Source of the DNA: Paracoccus zeaxanthinifaciens ATCC 21588
GTDB taxonomy: Bacteria > Pseudomonadota > Alphaproteobacteria > Rhodobacterales > Rhodobacteraceae
NCBI RefSeq assembly: GCF_000420145.1
Contig: NZ_ATUJ01000004.1
Span: 228,892 to 292,891, forward strand
DNA length: 64,000 bases
Reading direction: 5' to 3'
Shown: positions 38,586 through 46,669 of the stretch, one piece after another
How the letters are laid out: each line of letters starts with the position of its first letter
Numbering within the stretch: the stretch's first letter is position 1
Position numbers and translations under genes: made by a program
Notes under the pieces: model-generated
The model's database searches: none
What the model was told of the DNA's origin: nothing
Seen by the model: only the letters and a program-made list of their open reading frames with translations

Positions 38586-39892
38586 TCCGCAGGTTGATCC
38601 TTGCCGCGATGCTGGCGCTGCCCCTGCTGGCGGCGCCCGTTGCGGCACAAGAGGACACCGGGGGCGCGGCCCCGGCGGGCACCATCTCGGTCGGGGATAT
38701 CGGGGCGACGGATCTGGCGATCCTGAACCGCATCGGCAGCATCCTGGCCCAGATCCCCGAATTCGACGGCATCCGGGCCGAGGTCGATGCCGGCATCGTC
38801 ACCCTTGACGGCGAGGTCGCCGAGCAGGAGGCGATCGAGCGCCTTCTGGGCCTGGTCGGGCGCGTCGACGGCGTTGTGTCGATCCGGAACGAGGTCGCAC
38901 CCTCGACCGACCTGGCGACGCGGCTGGAATCGGTGCGCGCAAGGTTCCAGTCGCGCCTGACGGCGGTGATCGCGGGCCTGCCCTTCGTGGCCCTGGGTCT
39001 GCTGGTCGGCACGCTGATCGTCCTGCTGGGCAGTTGGCTGTCCAGGCGGGAAAAGACGCTGGCACGGATTGCGCCCAACCCCTTCATCGCGGGCTTTCTG
39101 GCGCAGGCCATCCGGCTGACCGCGTGGATCGTCGCGCTGGTCGTCGCGCTGGACCTGATGGGCGCACGCGCGTTGCTGGGGACACTGCTGGGGGCCGCCG
39201 GTATCTTTGGCCTGTCGCTCAGCTTCGCCGCCCGCGACACGATCGAGGGATTTGTCGCGACGATGCTTCTGTCGCTTCGCCAGCCCTTCAACCCGAACGA
39301 CCTGATCGAGGTGAACGGCCTGCGCGGTCGCGTGATCCGCCTGACCAGCCGCGGCACGACCCTGCTGACGCTGGACGGCAACCATATCCGCATCCCGAAC
39401 CAGATCATCTACAAGGCGGTGCTGACGAACTTCACCCGCAACCCCGAGCGTCGCTTCATGGTCGACATCACGCTGGACCCCGCCGCCGATCTGGGCCGCG
39501 CGCGGGACCTGGCGCTGAAGACGATGGCGGGGATGGATTTCGTGATGAAGCGCCCCGAGCCTGTCGCCTGGCTGGATGTCGCGGGCCCCGAACACCTGAT
39601 CCTGCGCGCGGGCGGCTGGGTCTCGCAGGACGGCACCGATTTCGACCTCGCGCGCGGCGAGGCGTTCCGCCTGCTGCACCACGCGCTGGACGCCAAGGGC
39701 TTCCTGCCGCCCGAGCTGGTCCACAAGATCCAGATCGAACAGCCCGACACCGCCGAGGCCGCGGCACCGCAGCGCCGCCCGCGTCCTGCCGATCCGCGCC
39801 TGCGCGATCTGGGCCCGGACGCCGCCTTCGAGGAGATCATCGAACGCGAGCGCGTGGATGACGGGCGCGACCTGCTGAACCCCTCGCGCTAG
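38582..39892 (+). CDS. mechanosensitive channel MscS family protein with BON-like N-terminal domain
   Basis: 436 residues. A signal peptide ending PVAAQE is followed by a periplasmic BON-like segment (GIRAEVDAGIVTLDGEVAEQ), three membrane helices, the pore helix with GLSLSFAARDTIEGF and the MscS beta domain QPFNPNDLIEVNGLRG, TSRGTTLLTLDGNHIRIPN. It releases solutes under osmotic downshock. The start overlaps the kdsA stop (ATGA), a curious pairing with capsule genes. Confidence 0.9.
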   Translation: MIRRLILAAMLALPLLAAPVAAQEDTGGAAPAGTISVGDIGATDLAILNRIGSILAQIPEFDGIRAEVDAGIVTLDGEVAEQEAIERLLGLVGRVDGVVSIRNEVAPSTDLATRLESVRARFQSRLTAVIAGLPFVALGLLVGTLIVLLGSWLSRREKTLARIAPNPFIAGFLAQAIRLTAWIVALVVALDLMGARALLGTLLGAAGIFGLSLSFAARDTIEGFVATMLLSLRQPFNPNDLIEVNGLRGRVIRLTSRGTTLLTLDGNHIRIPNQIIYKAVLTNFTRNPERRFMVDITLDPAADLGRARDLALKTMAGMDFVMKRPEPVAWLDVAGPEHLILRAGGWVSQDGTDFDLARGEAFRLLHHALDAKGFLPPELVHKIQIEQPDTAEAAAPQRRPRPADPRLRDLGPDAAFEEIIERERVDDGRDLLNPSR

Positions 39893-41061
39893 GCCTGTCC
39901 CGCGGCGTGGCCCGACGCCCATGCCCATTGGAAGTTGTAGCCGCCCAGCCACCCGGTGACATCGACGCATTCACCGATGAAATGAAGGCCGGGAACCGAC
40001 CGCGCCTCCATCGTTTTGGCGTCCAGATCGCGCGTATCGACCCCGCCAAGCGTCACCTCGGCAGTGCGGTATCCTTCGGTGCCCACGGGGCGCAGGGTCC
40101 AGGCGTTGATCCGTGCCGCAAGGCGGTCCAGCTGCTTGTTGTTCTGGTCGGCAAGGCGGGCCTTCGACAACCCTGCCTCGTCGGCGATGGCATGCGCAAG
40201 ACGCTCGGGCAGGACGCGCGACAGGATGGTCGCCACCGCGGTCCGACCCGCCTGCCCCCGTTGGTCACGCAGCCAGGCCGCGATATCCGTTCCGGGCGCG
40301 AGGTCGACGCGCAATTCCTCGCCCGCCTTCCAGAAGCTCGAGATTTGCAGGATCGAGGGCCCGCTGATCCCGCGGTGGGTATAGAGAAGCGCGTCGCTGA
40401 AATCGCCCCCGCCATGCGCGATCCGCGCATCCGTCGCGATCCCGGCCAAGGGCTTGCACAGCGCAAGGTCCTGTTCGGCAAAGGTCAGCGGGACAAGGCC
40501 CGGGCGCGTCTCGACCATGCGCAGGCCGAATTGCTGCGCCAGGTCATAGGCAAAGCCCGTCGCGCCGATCTTCGGAATGGACTTGCCCCCCGTCGCGACC
40601 ACCAGCCTTGCGGTGCGAATATCGACGCCGACACCCCGCAGCCGGAAGCCGTCGCCATCACGCTCGACGCTGTCGATCGGGGTCTGCAGGCGCAGCTCGG
40701 CCCCGCGCATGCGGTTCAGCAGCATGTTCGTGATCTGCGTCGCCTTCCCGTCGCAGAAAAGCTGGCCCTGCGTCTTCTCGTGCCACGCGATTCCCGCCGC
40801 ATCCACCAGCGCCACGAAGTCGGCGGGCTTGTAGCGCGACAGCGCGCTGGCCGCGAATCTGGGATTCGCCGACAGGAATCGATCCCGCGCCGTCGCCATG
40901 TTCGTAAAGTTGCACCGCCCCCCGCCCGAGATCCGAATCTTCTCGGCCGGCTTGGCGGCATGATCCAGCACCAGCACCCGCCTTCCCTGCGCGATCGCCG
41001 ATCCGGCGCAGAACAGACCGGCCGCGCCGGCACCCAAAATGACTATGTCCCAGTGTTCCAT
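39889..41061 (-). CDS. BaiN/HI0933-family FAD-dependent oxidoreductase
   Basis: 390 residues. N-terminal dinucleotide fold DIVILGAGAAGLFC, then the family mark KIRISGGGRCNFTN, a middle inserted domain and the C-terminal FAD region HFIGECVDVTGWLGGYNFQWAW. The substrate of most members is unknown. ATG 41061 is selected because it begins MEHWDIVILGAG; the open frame continues upstream through the tRNA gene on the other strand, which is not coding. Convergent with the mscS-like gene by a four-base overlap. Confidence 0.88.
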   Translation of the reverse strand: MEHWDIVILGAGAAGLFCAGSAIAQGRRVLVLDHAAKPAEKIRISGGGRCNFTNMATARDRFLSANPRFAASALSRYKPADFVALVDAAGIAWHEKTQGQLFCDGKATQITNMLLNRMRGAELRLQTPIDSVERDGDGFRLRGVGVDIRTARLVVATGGKSIPKIGATGFAYDLAQQFGLRMVETRPGLVPLTFAEQDLALCKPLAGIATDARIAHGGGDFSDALLYTHRGISGPSILQISSFWKAGEELRVDLAPGTDIAAWLRDQRGQAGRTAVATILSRVLPERLAHAIADEAGLSKARLADQNNKQLDRLAARINAWTLRPVGTEGYRTAEVTLGGVDTRDLDAKTMEARSVPGLHFIGECVDVTGWLGGYNFQWAWASGHAAGQA

Positions 41062-41155
41062 GACAGTCGCATATAGCCCTGATGAAAAAGGAACAAGATT
41101 TCTGAATTTTCGACTTGCACCCCCCGAACAGGTTGAGTAATCACCCTCCCACAGT

Positions 41156-41230
41156 TGGGGCGTAGCCAAGTGGTAAGGCAACGGTTTTTGGTACCGTGTA
41201 CCGTAGGTTCGAATCCTACCGCCCCAGCCA
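41156..41230 (+). tRNA. tRNA-Gln (anticodon TTG)
   Basis: Seventy-five bases with encoded CCA. The acceptor arms TGGGGCG and CGCCCCA pair perfectly, the anticodon stem is ACGGT/ACCGT around TTTTGGT (anticodon TTG), and the T arm is GTAGG TTCGAAT CCTAC. It is the integration target of the downstream elements; its last 20 bases are repeated at 58633-58652. Confidence 0.97.
41211..41230 (+). repeat. attachment site at the tRNA-Gln 3' end (left copy)
   Basis: Twenty bases from gaatcc to CCA, identical at 58633-58652. Upstream of gaatcc the copies differ, which sets the left limit of the crossover core. The downstream sequence is shared because each copy leads into an integrase gene. Confidence 0.85.
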
Positions 41231-41291
41231 ACTTCCAGTAAGTCGTTGAGATAGCTCGTCTTATCGAGGGCGGACAGCCGATCTGGACCAT

Positions 41292-41314
41292 TGTCCATCA
41301 TCACTGTCCATCAT
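41292..41314 (+). repeat. tandem direct repeats before integrase A
   Basis: TGTCCATCAT occurs twice, 13 bases apart start to start. The same arrangement is kept before the second integrase. They are possible arm-type sites for the integrase or an excisionase. Confidence 0.45.
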
Positions 41315-41345
41315 GGAGCCTGTGTCCCCAATCGAGGGACCTGCC

Positions 41346-43145
41346 ATGGGCATTGCCAATTTCGTCTTCCGCCGGGGCGCGATCTACACCTGGCGCCGCC
41401 GCATTCCCAAACGTGCCGAATCCGACGCCGCGAACCTCCAGGTCTCGCTGCGGACCGCTTGCCCGTGGACAGCGCGCAGGCTGGCCGTCATCGTGACCGC
41501 CGAGAGCGAGAGGGTGTTCGACCGCATGGGCATGGAAGGACTGACGCCGCAGGTGGCGCATGAATGGCTGGAGACCGTCATCCGGGAAGAGCTGGAGCGA
41601 TCCGCCAGGCGCGACCGCGCCGCGTTCCATCTGCCGCAGACCGGCAACCCGGTCGAGAGCGCGCATCAGGACCATCTGGCGGGCGAGGCGCTGCGCCTCA
41701 TCGCCCGCAAGGGCATCGAGCTGGAGCTGGACGAGGACGAGCGGCGCGAGCTGACCGCGCGCGGCTATTCCGAGGCCGATCTGGACCGCATCAACGAATA
41801 CCAGGTCATCCTCGGCCGCGACGCGGCCACCGAGCCGGTCGAGAACCGCATCCGGCGCCGCGTGGCGGGGATCGCGGGGAAGGAGCGCATCAGCGGGCAC
41901 GAGTTCTTCGACGCCAAGCGCATCTGGCTCAACGGCCGCGCGGCGGCGCTACTGTCGTCCAAGGCGGGGCTGGACCGGGGCTTCGACGATGCCATGGCGA
42001 TGGCGGGTAGGCTGCGGGACGGAAAGCCCCTGCCGGTTGCCGAGGATGCCGCGCCGCCCACTCCCACATCCGAATCCGCCCCCGCATTCGATCCCGCGCT
42101 CCAAGCCGTCGCGGACCGCCTCGCCAGCCGCAAGGAGAAGCGCGGGCGGGTCACGGACAAGACCGCCTACCAGATCCGCAAGACCGCCGAGCTGCTGCAC
42201 GAGGCCACCGGCATCGAGGACATCCGCAAGCTGCGGCAGGAACACCTGATGGCCTTCAGCAACATCATGCATGCCCTGCCCCCGACCTATCGCAAGACGC
42301 CGAAGGAGCGGGATATGACGCTGCCTCAGATCATTGAGGCGGCAGAAACCGCAGGCCGGAAACAGGGCCTGTCCGCCGCCACGATCAACCGCAATCTCGG
42401 CTTCGTCGGGCAGCTCATCAAGCACGCCCGCTCGGAAGGGCTGAGCCTCGATCCGCTTCTGGACACGCGCGATCTGCGCGAGACCGACCCAGAGGACGAC
42501 CAGGACAAGGTCGCGCCCTTCAGCCGCGACGACTTGCGCCGCATCTTCGCAGGCCCCGTCTGGCAGGGCTGTCAGAGCGCGGGGCGCCGCACCCGGCCCG
42601 GCGATCTCGTCATCAGGGACGCGCTCTACTGGCTGCCGCTGATCGCGGCCTATACCGGCGCGCGGCGCGAGGAGATCGCGGGCCTCGCGCGCGAGGACAT
42701 CGTCACCGAGGACGGCATCGCGGCCTTCCACTTCCGCCCGACCGAAATCCGGCGCCTGAAGAACCGCCCCTCTCAGCGCAAGGTGCCGATCCACCCGCAC
42801 CTGCTGGAGCTGGGCTTCCTGGAGCATGTCGCGCAGGCCGAGACCGGCCAGGTCTTCCCGGACCTGAAGCGTCGCAAGGGGCGCGGCACGCTGTCGGATG
42901 CCATCAGCTTCAACTGGCACAAGCTGCTGCGCTCACAGCTGGGCGAGGATGCCGCGAAGAAGAACTTCCACTCCTTCCGTCACTACGTCACCGACGAGCT
43001 GCGCTACCGCCAGGACGTGCCCGACCTCTCGCGCCATCATCTGCTGGGCCACGCCATCAGTTCGGAAGAGGATCGCCGCTACGGCCAGCGCACGCCCCTG
43101 CCCCTTCTCAAGCCACTGATAGAGGCACTGCCGAGGGTGTTTTGA
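41346..43145 (+). CDS. tyrosine recombinase/integrase A (DUF6538-type)
   Basis: 599 residues. It begins GIANFVFRRGAIYTWRRRIPK, a DUF6538-type N-terminal domain. A core-binding region follows (about 240-360) and a catalytic domain with Arg in YTGARREEI, His-x-x-Arg in FHSFRHYVTDEL, a second His in HHLLGHAI and Tyr in EDRRYGQ. ATG 41346 has GAGG upstream and is also conserved in copy B; the ATG at 41313 lies in the direct repeats. It should integrate and excise element A at tRNA-Gln. Confidence 0.93.
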   Translation: MGIANFVFRRGAIYTWRRRIPKRAESDAANLQVSLRTACPWTARRLAVIVTAESERVFDRMGMEGLTPQVAHEWLETVIREELERSARRDRAAFHLPQTGNPVESAHQDHLAGEALRLIARKGIELELDEDERRELTARGYSEADLDRINEYQVILGRDAATEPVENRIRRRVAGIAGKERISGHEFFDAKRIWLNGRAAALLSSKAGLDRGFDDAMAMAGRLRDGKPLPVAEDAAPPTPTSESAPAFDPALQAVADRLASRKEKRGRVTDKTAYQIRKTAELLHEATGIEDIRKLRQEHLMAFSNIMHALPPTYRKTPKERDMTLPQIIEAAETAGRKQGLSAATINRNLGFVGQLIKHARSEGLSLDPLLDTRDLRETDPEDDQDKVAPFSRDDLRRIFAGPVWQGCQSAGRRTRPGDLVIRDALYWLPLIAAYTGARREEIAGLAREDIVTEDGIAAFHFRPTEIRRLKNRPSQRKVPIHPHLLELGFLEHVAQAETGQVFPDLKRRKGRGTLSDAISFNWHKLLRSQLGEDAAKKNFHSFRHYVTDELRYRQDVPDLSRHHLLGHAISSEEDRRYGQRTPLPLLKPLIEALPRVF

Positions 43146-43309
43146 CATGGCGAACAGTTGGAGGGCGCATTTCGGCCCTTTGCGGCCGCTAGACGCACGA
43201 CCGATGCTGCCTGGCAGCCTCTCCAAACCGGACGTTAGAGCCTTGGCGCAGCGGAACCGAGTTGGCAGAGACTGCTATACGGGACTACCCTCGGCACGCG
43301 AACTCGGAA

Positions 43310-45118
43310 TCACTCATCAACCAGATGGCCATTCTGCTCACGTCCCCAATACGCTTGATAGTTCGGGCCATGGCTTTCGGGCCGCTGCCCTTTTTCAGGT
43401 TTGCTCATCATGACCGGCAATGGTGCAGGCAGATCGGGGCCTACGATGATCGCTTCACCCTGTGACAGTGATGGGATGAAGGCAGCAGCGCTGCGATCCA
43501 GATCGCCGCAAGCTCTTTCAATGGTCTCCCGGTCTCGGTCATTCGTGAGCCTGTGGACAAACAAGGTTCCAAGCTGACTGAGAACATCCTGCGGCACATC
43601 TCTGGGTCGCTGGGTGGCGACGACGGTGGACAGACCGTATTTCCTACCCTCCTTGGCGATGAGACCAAAAGCATCGAGGTTGACGCTATTCTGGTCATCG
43701 CCAACAGACCGCCCAATGAACTGGTGAGCTTCATCTAGGAGACAAACGAGCGGATTTTTTCGGAAACGCCCTTGCCGCGCGATGCCGAGCAAATAGCGAC
43801 CAAGAGCGTTCAGCAGCAACTCACGCGCATTGTGCTTGAAGCTCACGTTTTGGAATGAAAGCACCAAAGCTCTCGCATGTTGATCATCAAGAAACGCCTC
43901 GATTTCAGCACATATGTCCAAGCCGTCTCGCGAAAAGAAGCATGACATATCCGGTGAGTTCAAGAGCGTCTCGATCCGAATGACCAAGGTATTGTTATAG
44001 CTAACTTGCCTTGGGTCCACACCGCCGAATGTGCCGTCCGCATTGGCCGGAAACAGGCACTCTTTGCCAATTTGGTTGGAAAGCACTTTGAGATCGAAGT
44101 CGCAGTCGTCTGTCGCCAACTGATCGGCTAGCATTAGTTGAGCGCGACCGAGCGGTTTCCTGTGTTGGTTTGCTTTCGAAACAGTTCTGTTCTCGTCAAG
44201 TTGGATGAAGCCGACCGTTTTTTGCTTGTGCTGAACTTCTATGCGAAGTGCATCGCTGCCTTCGACGGGATGTTGCGGAAACTGCAATGGGTTTGCCAAC
44301 AGCAGTCGGGCCATTCTCAAGCTAATAATAGCGCTCCGAAGCGTGGGGCCTTGGCTCTGCCCAGTTGGTCTGAGCAGAGCATTCAAGTCAAGCTCGGACA
44401 GCCTCTCACTCGGAAACCGTACCAAGCGCCCTTCAGCGGCTTGGTCATTAGAGAACTCAAACTCCCGTGCGTCGGCCACCTTTCCCGTAAACTCTCCAGT
44501 GGGATCAAACAGAATACATTTTCCGCCGATCCGCACGATTTCATTGACCAAGCGGGAAACCGTCCAGCTCTTGCCCCCGCCTGTCGCACCAAATACTCCA
44601 CAATGACGACCGAACAGTTTCTCCGGAGGAATGCTGAGGGCGGCATCGTCCAGTCCGGATAGGTGCCCTAGCTCGACGAGTAACGGTGAGCTGTCACTCT
44701 TTACGTCGCCTTCCAAGGCATCCTTGATGGAATTGGACAGCGCCCCGCCCTCTGCGAGGTAGACTCCATCGCCGACCCTAGGCTGCGTGTTGATACCGCG
44801 CGTTACTTTCCGAGTTGTCTTGCTGACAGTTGCTAGCAACTGGACGCGTCCCTGTGGTTCAACCGTAGGATCGGTTTCGATCTGGTGTTCAAGAACATTT
44901 CGCTGCCTGTCTGGAATGCCAACTTCCGTCACGCGCCCTAAGATCGCTGAGCGGTCGCAATCGACAAACACGAAATCACCAACAGAGCCTTTCGCCAGCC
45001 CGCGCCGTCCGAGGGCTGCAAGAGCATTCGGTAAGGTGAGTTCCACGGCACTTGCCGTTACCCGTGTGACCGTTCCGATGCGCTTGGACGGGTCGATCAG
45101 AGAGGCAAGCTCGCTCAT
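43310..45118 (-). CDS. HerA-like hexameric ATPase/helicase of a SIR2-HerA defence module
   Basis: 602 residues. An N-terminal HAS-barrel-like region (residues 10-110), Walker A GATGGGKS with Lys183, Walker B in PLVCLLDEAHQF, and an arginine-finger-type motif in VATQRPRDVP plus RLTNDRDRETIERA. HerA-type ATPases translocate on DNA. It is translationally coupled to the SIR2 gene (ATGA at 45115-45118). SIR2-HerA pairs are a described anti-phage system in which the two proteins form a large complex, so this is the likely role. No phage target is visible. Confidence 0.88.
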   Translation of the reverse strand: MSELASLIDPSKRIGTVTRVTASAVELTLPNALAALGRRGLAKGSVGDFVFVDCDRSAILGRVTEVGIPDRQRNVLEHQIETDPTVEPQGRVQLLATVSKTTRKVTRGINTQPRVGDGVYLAEGGALSNSIKDALEGDVKSDSSPLLVELGHLSGLDDAALSIPPEKLFGRHCGVFGATGGGKSWTVSRLVNEIVRIGGKCILFDPTGEFTGKVADAREFEFSNDQAAEGRLVRFPSERLSELDLNALLRPTGQSQGPTLRSAIISLRMARLLLANPLQFPQHPVEGSDALRIEVQHKQKTVGFIQLDENRTVSKANQHRKPLGRAQLMLADQLATDDCDFDLKVLSNQIGKECLFPANADGTFGGVDPRQVSYNNTLVIRIETLLNSPDMSCFFSRDGLDICAEIEAFLDDQHARALVLSFQNVSFKHNARELLLNALGRYLLGIARQGRFRKNPLVCLLDEAHQFIGRSVGDDQNSVNLDAFGLIAKEGRKYGLSTVVATQRPRDVPQDVLSQLGTLFVHRLTNDRDRETIERACGDLDRSAAAFIPSLSQGEAIIVGPDLPAPLPVMMSKPEKGQRPESHGPNYQAYWGREQNGHLVDE

Positions 45119-46443
45119 GCACTGTCGCCTTCGCGAAGCTTTTCAAGTCGAACATGCAAGAGCTGCCGATCCGTCTTGCCAGATATCATCGGCAGGGCAT
45201 CGGCAAGGTCTTCGAAACGACCGTTCAGCATAGTAATGCGGGTATCACCCTGCCGCACAAGACGGGCGATCTTGCTCTGGTAAGCACGTTGCCCACGCAG
45301 ATCGAGGGCAATTTCCTGCGCGTCTTCATCAAAGAGCTTATGATCCTCCACGAACCCGCAATCACAAAGCACGAGGCGCAGTGACAGGTTCGTTTCGATA
45401 GCTGACCAGATCGGGGCGCTGATATGGTCGTCTGCGAAACCGAAGCCGGAGACGATCAACGTTGTATCCGGTTCCCGCAAGGCAGCCTGCAAAGCTGCGA
45501 ACATGTCCAGGTAGGGGCTTTCGAACGCCTCCTGATATTTCGAAGATCGAGGATAGATCAGGACTGGCTTGCGGTCGTCGCCGGGGTCATCGACGCTGCG
45601 AATGACGACTTCATCCGACCGTCGCCGCCAATCCACAGACCCGTGAAGCTTGTATAGGTGGAACACACCGTCTAGGTAGTCAGCTTTCGTGCTGGAAGCC
45701 ACTCGCCGCACGATATCATAATCGAAGTGATCGCGGTTGAACCGCTGTTCCGCACTGTGGGAAAACCCGTCGATCAGGACGACGCCGAGGCGTAGCCCCG
45801 CCGTTTCGATGCAAAGATCGTAATTAGTAGTGAACAGTTTAACTCTGGGCTTTTCTGGGGTTCGACGGGCAAACTTGCGAAGAAACCCGGTGTGCGCGGG
45901 CAATTCCGTGTCGCTTTGAACGAAACCAACCTCAGCAAGAATTTCGCGTTCTGCGGTGACTACAAAATCTTTCAGTTGTGCAAGCCTTGGACGATCAGGG
46001 AACGCGGCATCCTTCTCAGCCCGAACCTCCAACAGCTCGATGGACATCTTGCACAAACTCAACAGGGCTTCGATGTTTTCCTCCCCTTCCGCAGGAACGT
46101 GTCCAATAACTGATTGCGCAACGGCGTTGAAATCTGCGTCGCCGCAACCTTTCTTGACCGCCTCCCATAGGTGCCACATCCCCGGCGGATTCGGCCCGCC
46201 ATCGTTCTTGGCCGAGAAAGACGCGCCAGACCCCAAGAGAACCACGACATTGGTCGAGTGCAGTGCCGCCAATAGGGCCTCTTCGACTTGATCCTTGCAA
46301 CCGGCCTTCGGTTTCTTGCTGGGGTCGTTCGGGTCTTCTCTTTCTCCCTCCCAACGAAGCCAGTTGCCGTCGCGTGTCAACAGACGCAGAAGTTTTTCAT
46401 CGCCCTCTGGATGGCCGCTCCAATAGTTTGTCAATTTTTTCAT
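45115..46443 (-). CDS. SIR2-domain protein of a SIR2-HerA defence module
   Basis: 442 residues. NAD-binding LLGSGASF at about residue 70, catalytic Asn207 in FTTNYDLCI, catalytic His267 in YKLHGSVDW, and a late VSGFGFADDHI segment as in SIR2_2 proteins. Such domains deplete NAD when infection is sensed. The first 60 residues are a charged helical extension without the SIR2 fold. ATG 46443 is used; an upstream TTG at 46455 is the only alternative, and neither has a strong ribosome site. It is first in the operon with HerA. Confidence 0.88.
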   Translation of the reverse strand: MKKLTNYWSGHPEGDEKLLRLLTRDGNWLRWEGEREDPNDPSKKPKAGCKDQVEEALLAALHSTNVVVLLGSGASFSAKNDGGPNPPGMWHLWEAVKKGCGDADFNAVAQSVIGHVPAEGEENIEALLSLCKMSIELLEVRAEKDAAFPDRPRLAQLKDFVVTAEREILAEVGFVQSDTELPAHTGFLRKFARRTPEKPRVKLFTTNYDLCIETAGLRLGVVLIDGFSHSAEQRFNRDHFDYDIVRRVASSTKADYLDGVFHLYKLHGSVDWRRRSDEVVIRSVDDPGDDRKPVLIYPRSSKYQEAFESPYLDMFAALQAALREPDTTLIVSGFGFADDHISAPIWSAIETNLSLRLVLCDCGFVEDHKLFDEDAQEIALDLRGQRAYQSKIARLVRQGDTRITMLNGRFEDLADALPMISGKTDRQLLHVRLEKLREGDSA

Positions 46444-46469
46444 CCGAATATGCAATTAAAAGTCGAGGC

Positions 46470-46485
46470 TAATCGATCTCGATTA
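46470..46485 (-). promoter_or_regulatory. inverted repeat upstream of the SIR2 gene
   Basis: TAATCG / CGATTA, perfect six-base arms with a four-base spacer, 27 bases before the SIR2 start. Its position overlaps an AT-rich likely promoter, so it is a candidate operator for the defence operon. Confidence 0.4.
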
Positions 46486-46669
46486 ATAGGTAAACCGTCT
46501 AGGAAGCAGCTGCAGATTGACACACTGTGGCCGCAAGCAAATAAACGTCTGCGTTCAGCGCAGGGCATTCTACAGTTTGCCCATGCAGCGAACGACCGCT
46601 CTCTGCCCTTATTCACCCATGTCGCAGATGCTCCGCGCCCACCACCGCCACGGCCCCTGAACCTTCTCG

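Noticed and set aside
41062..41304. N-terminal extension of the BaiN-type protein through the tRNA region
   Set aside because: The extension is the antisense of tRNA-Gln and the attachment region; the family start is at 41061.
43147..43413. Small frame after integrase A, resembling one after integrase B (WRAHFGP and WKARHGP)
   Set aside because: The first 15 codons look alike, but both frames soon run into unrelated sequence and overlap real genes on the other strand. It is probably shared 3' flank of the integrase, not a gene.
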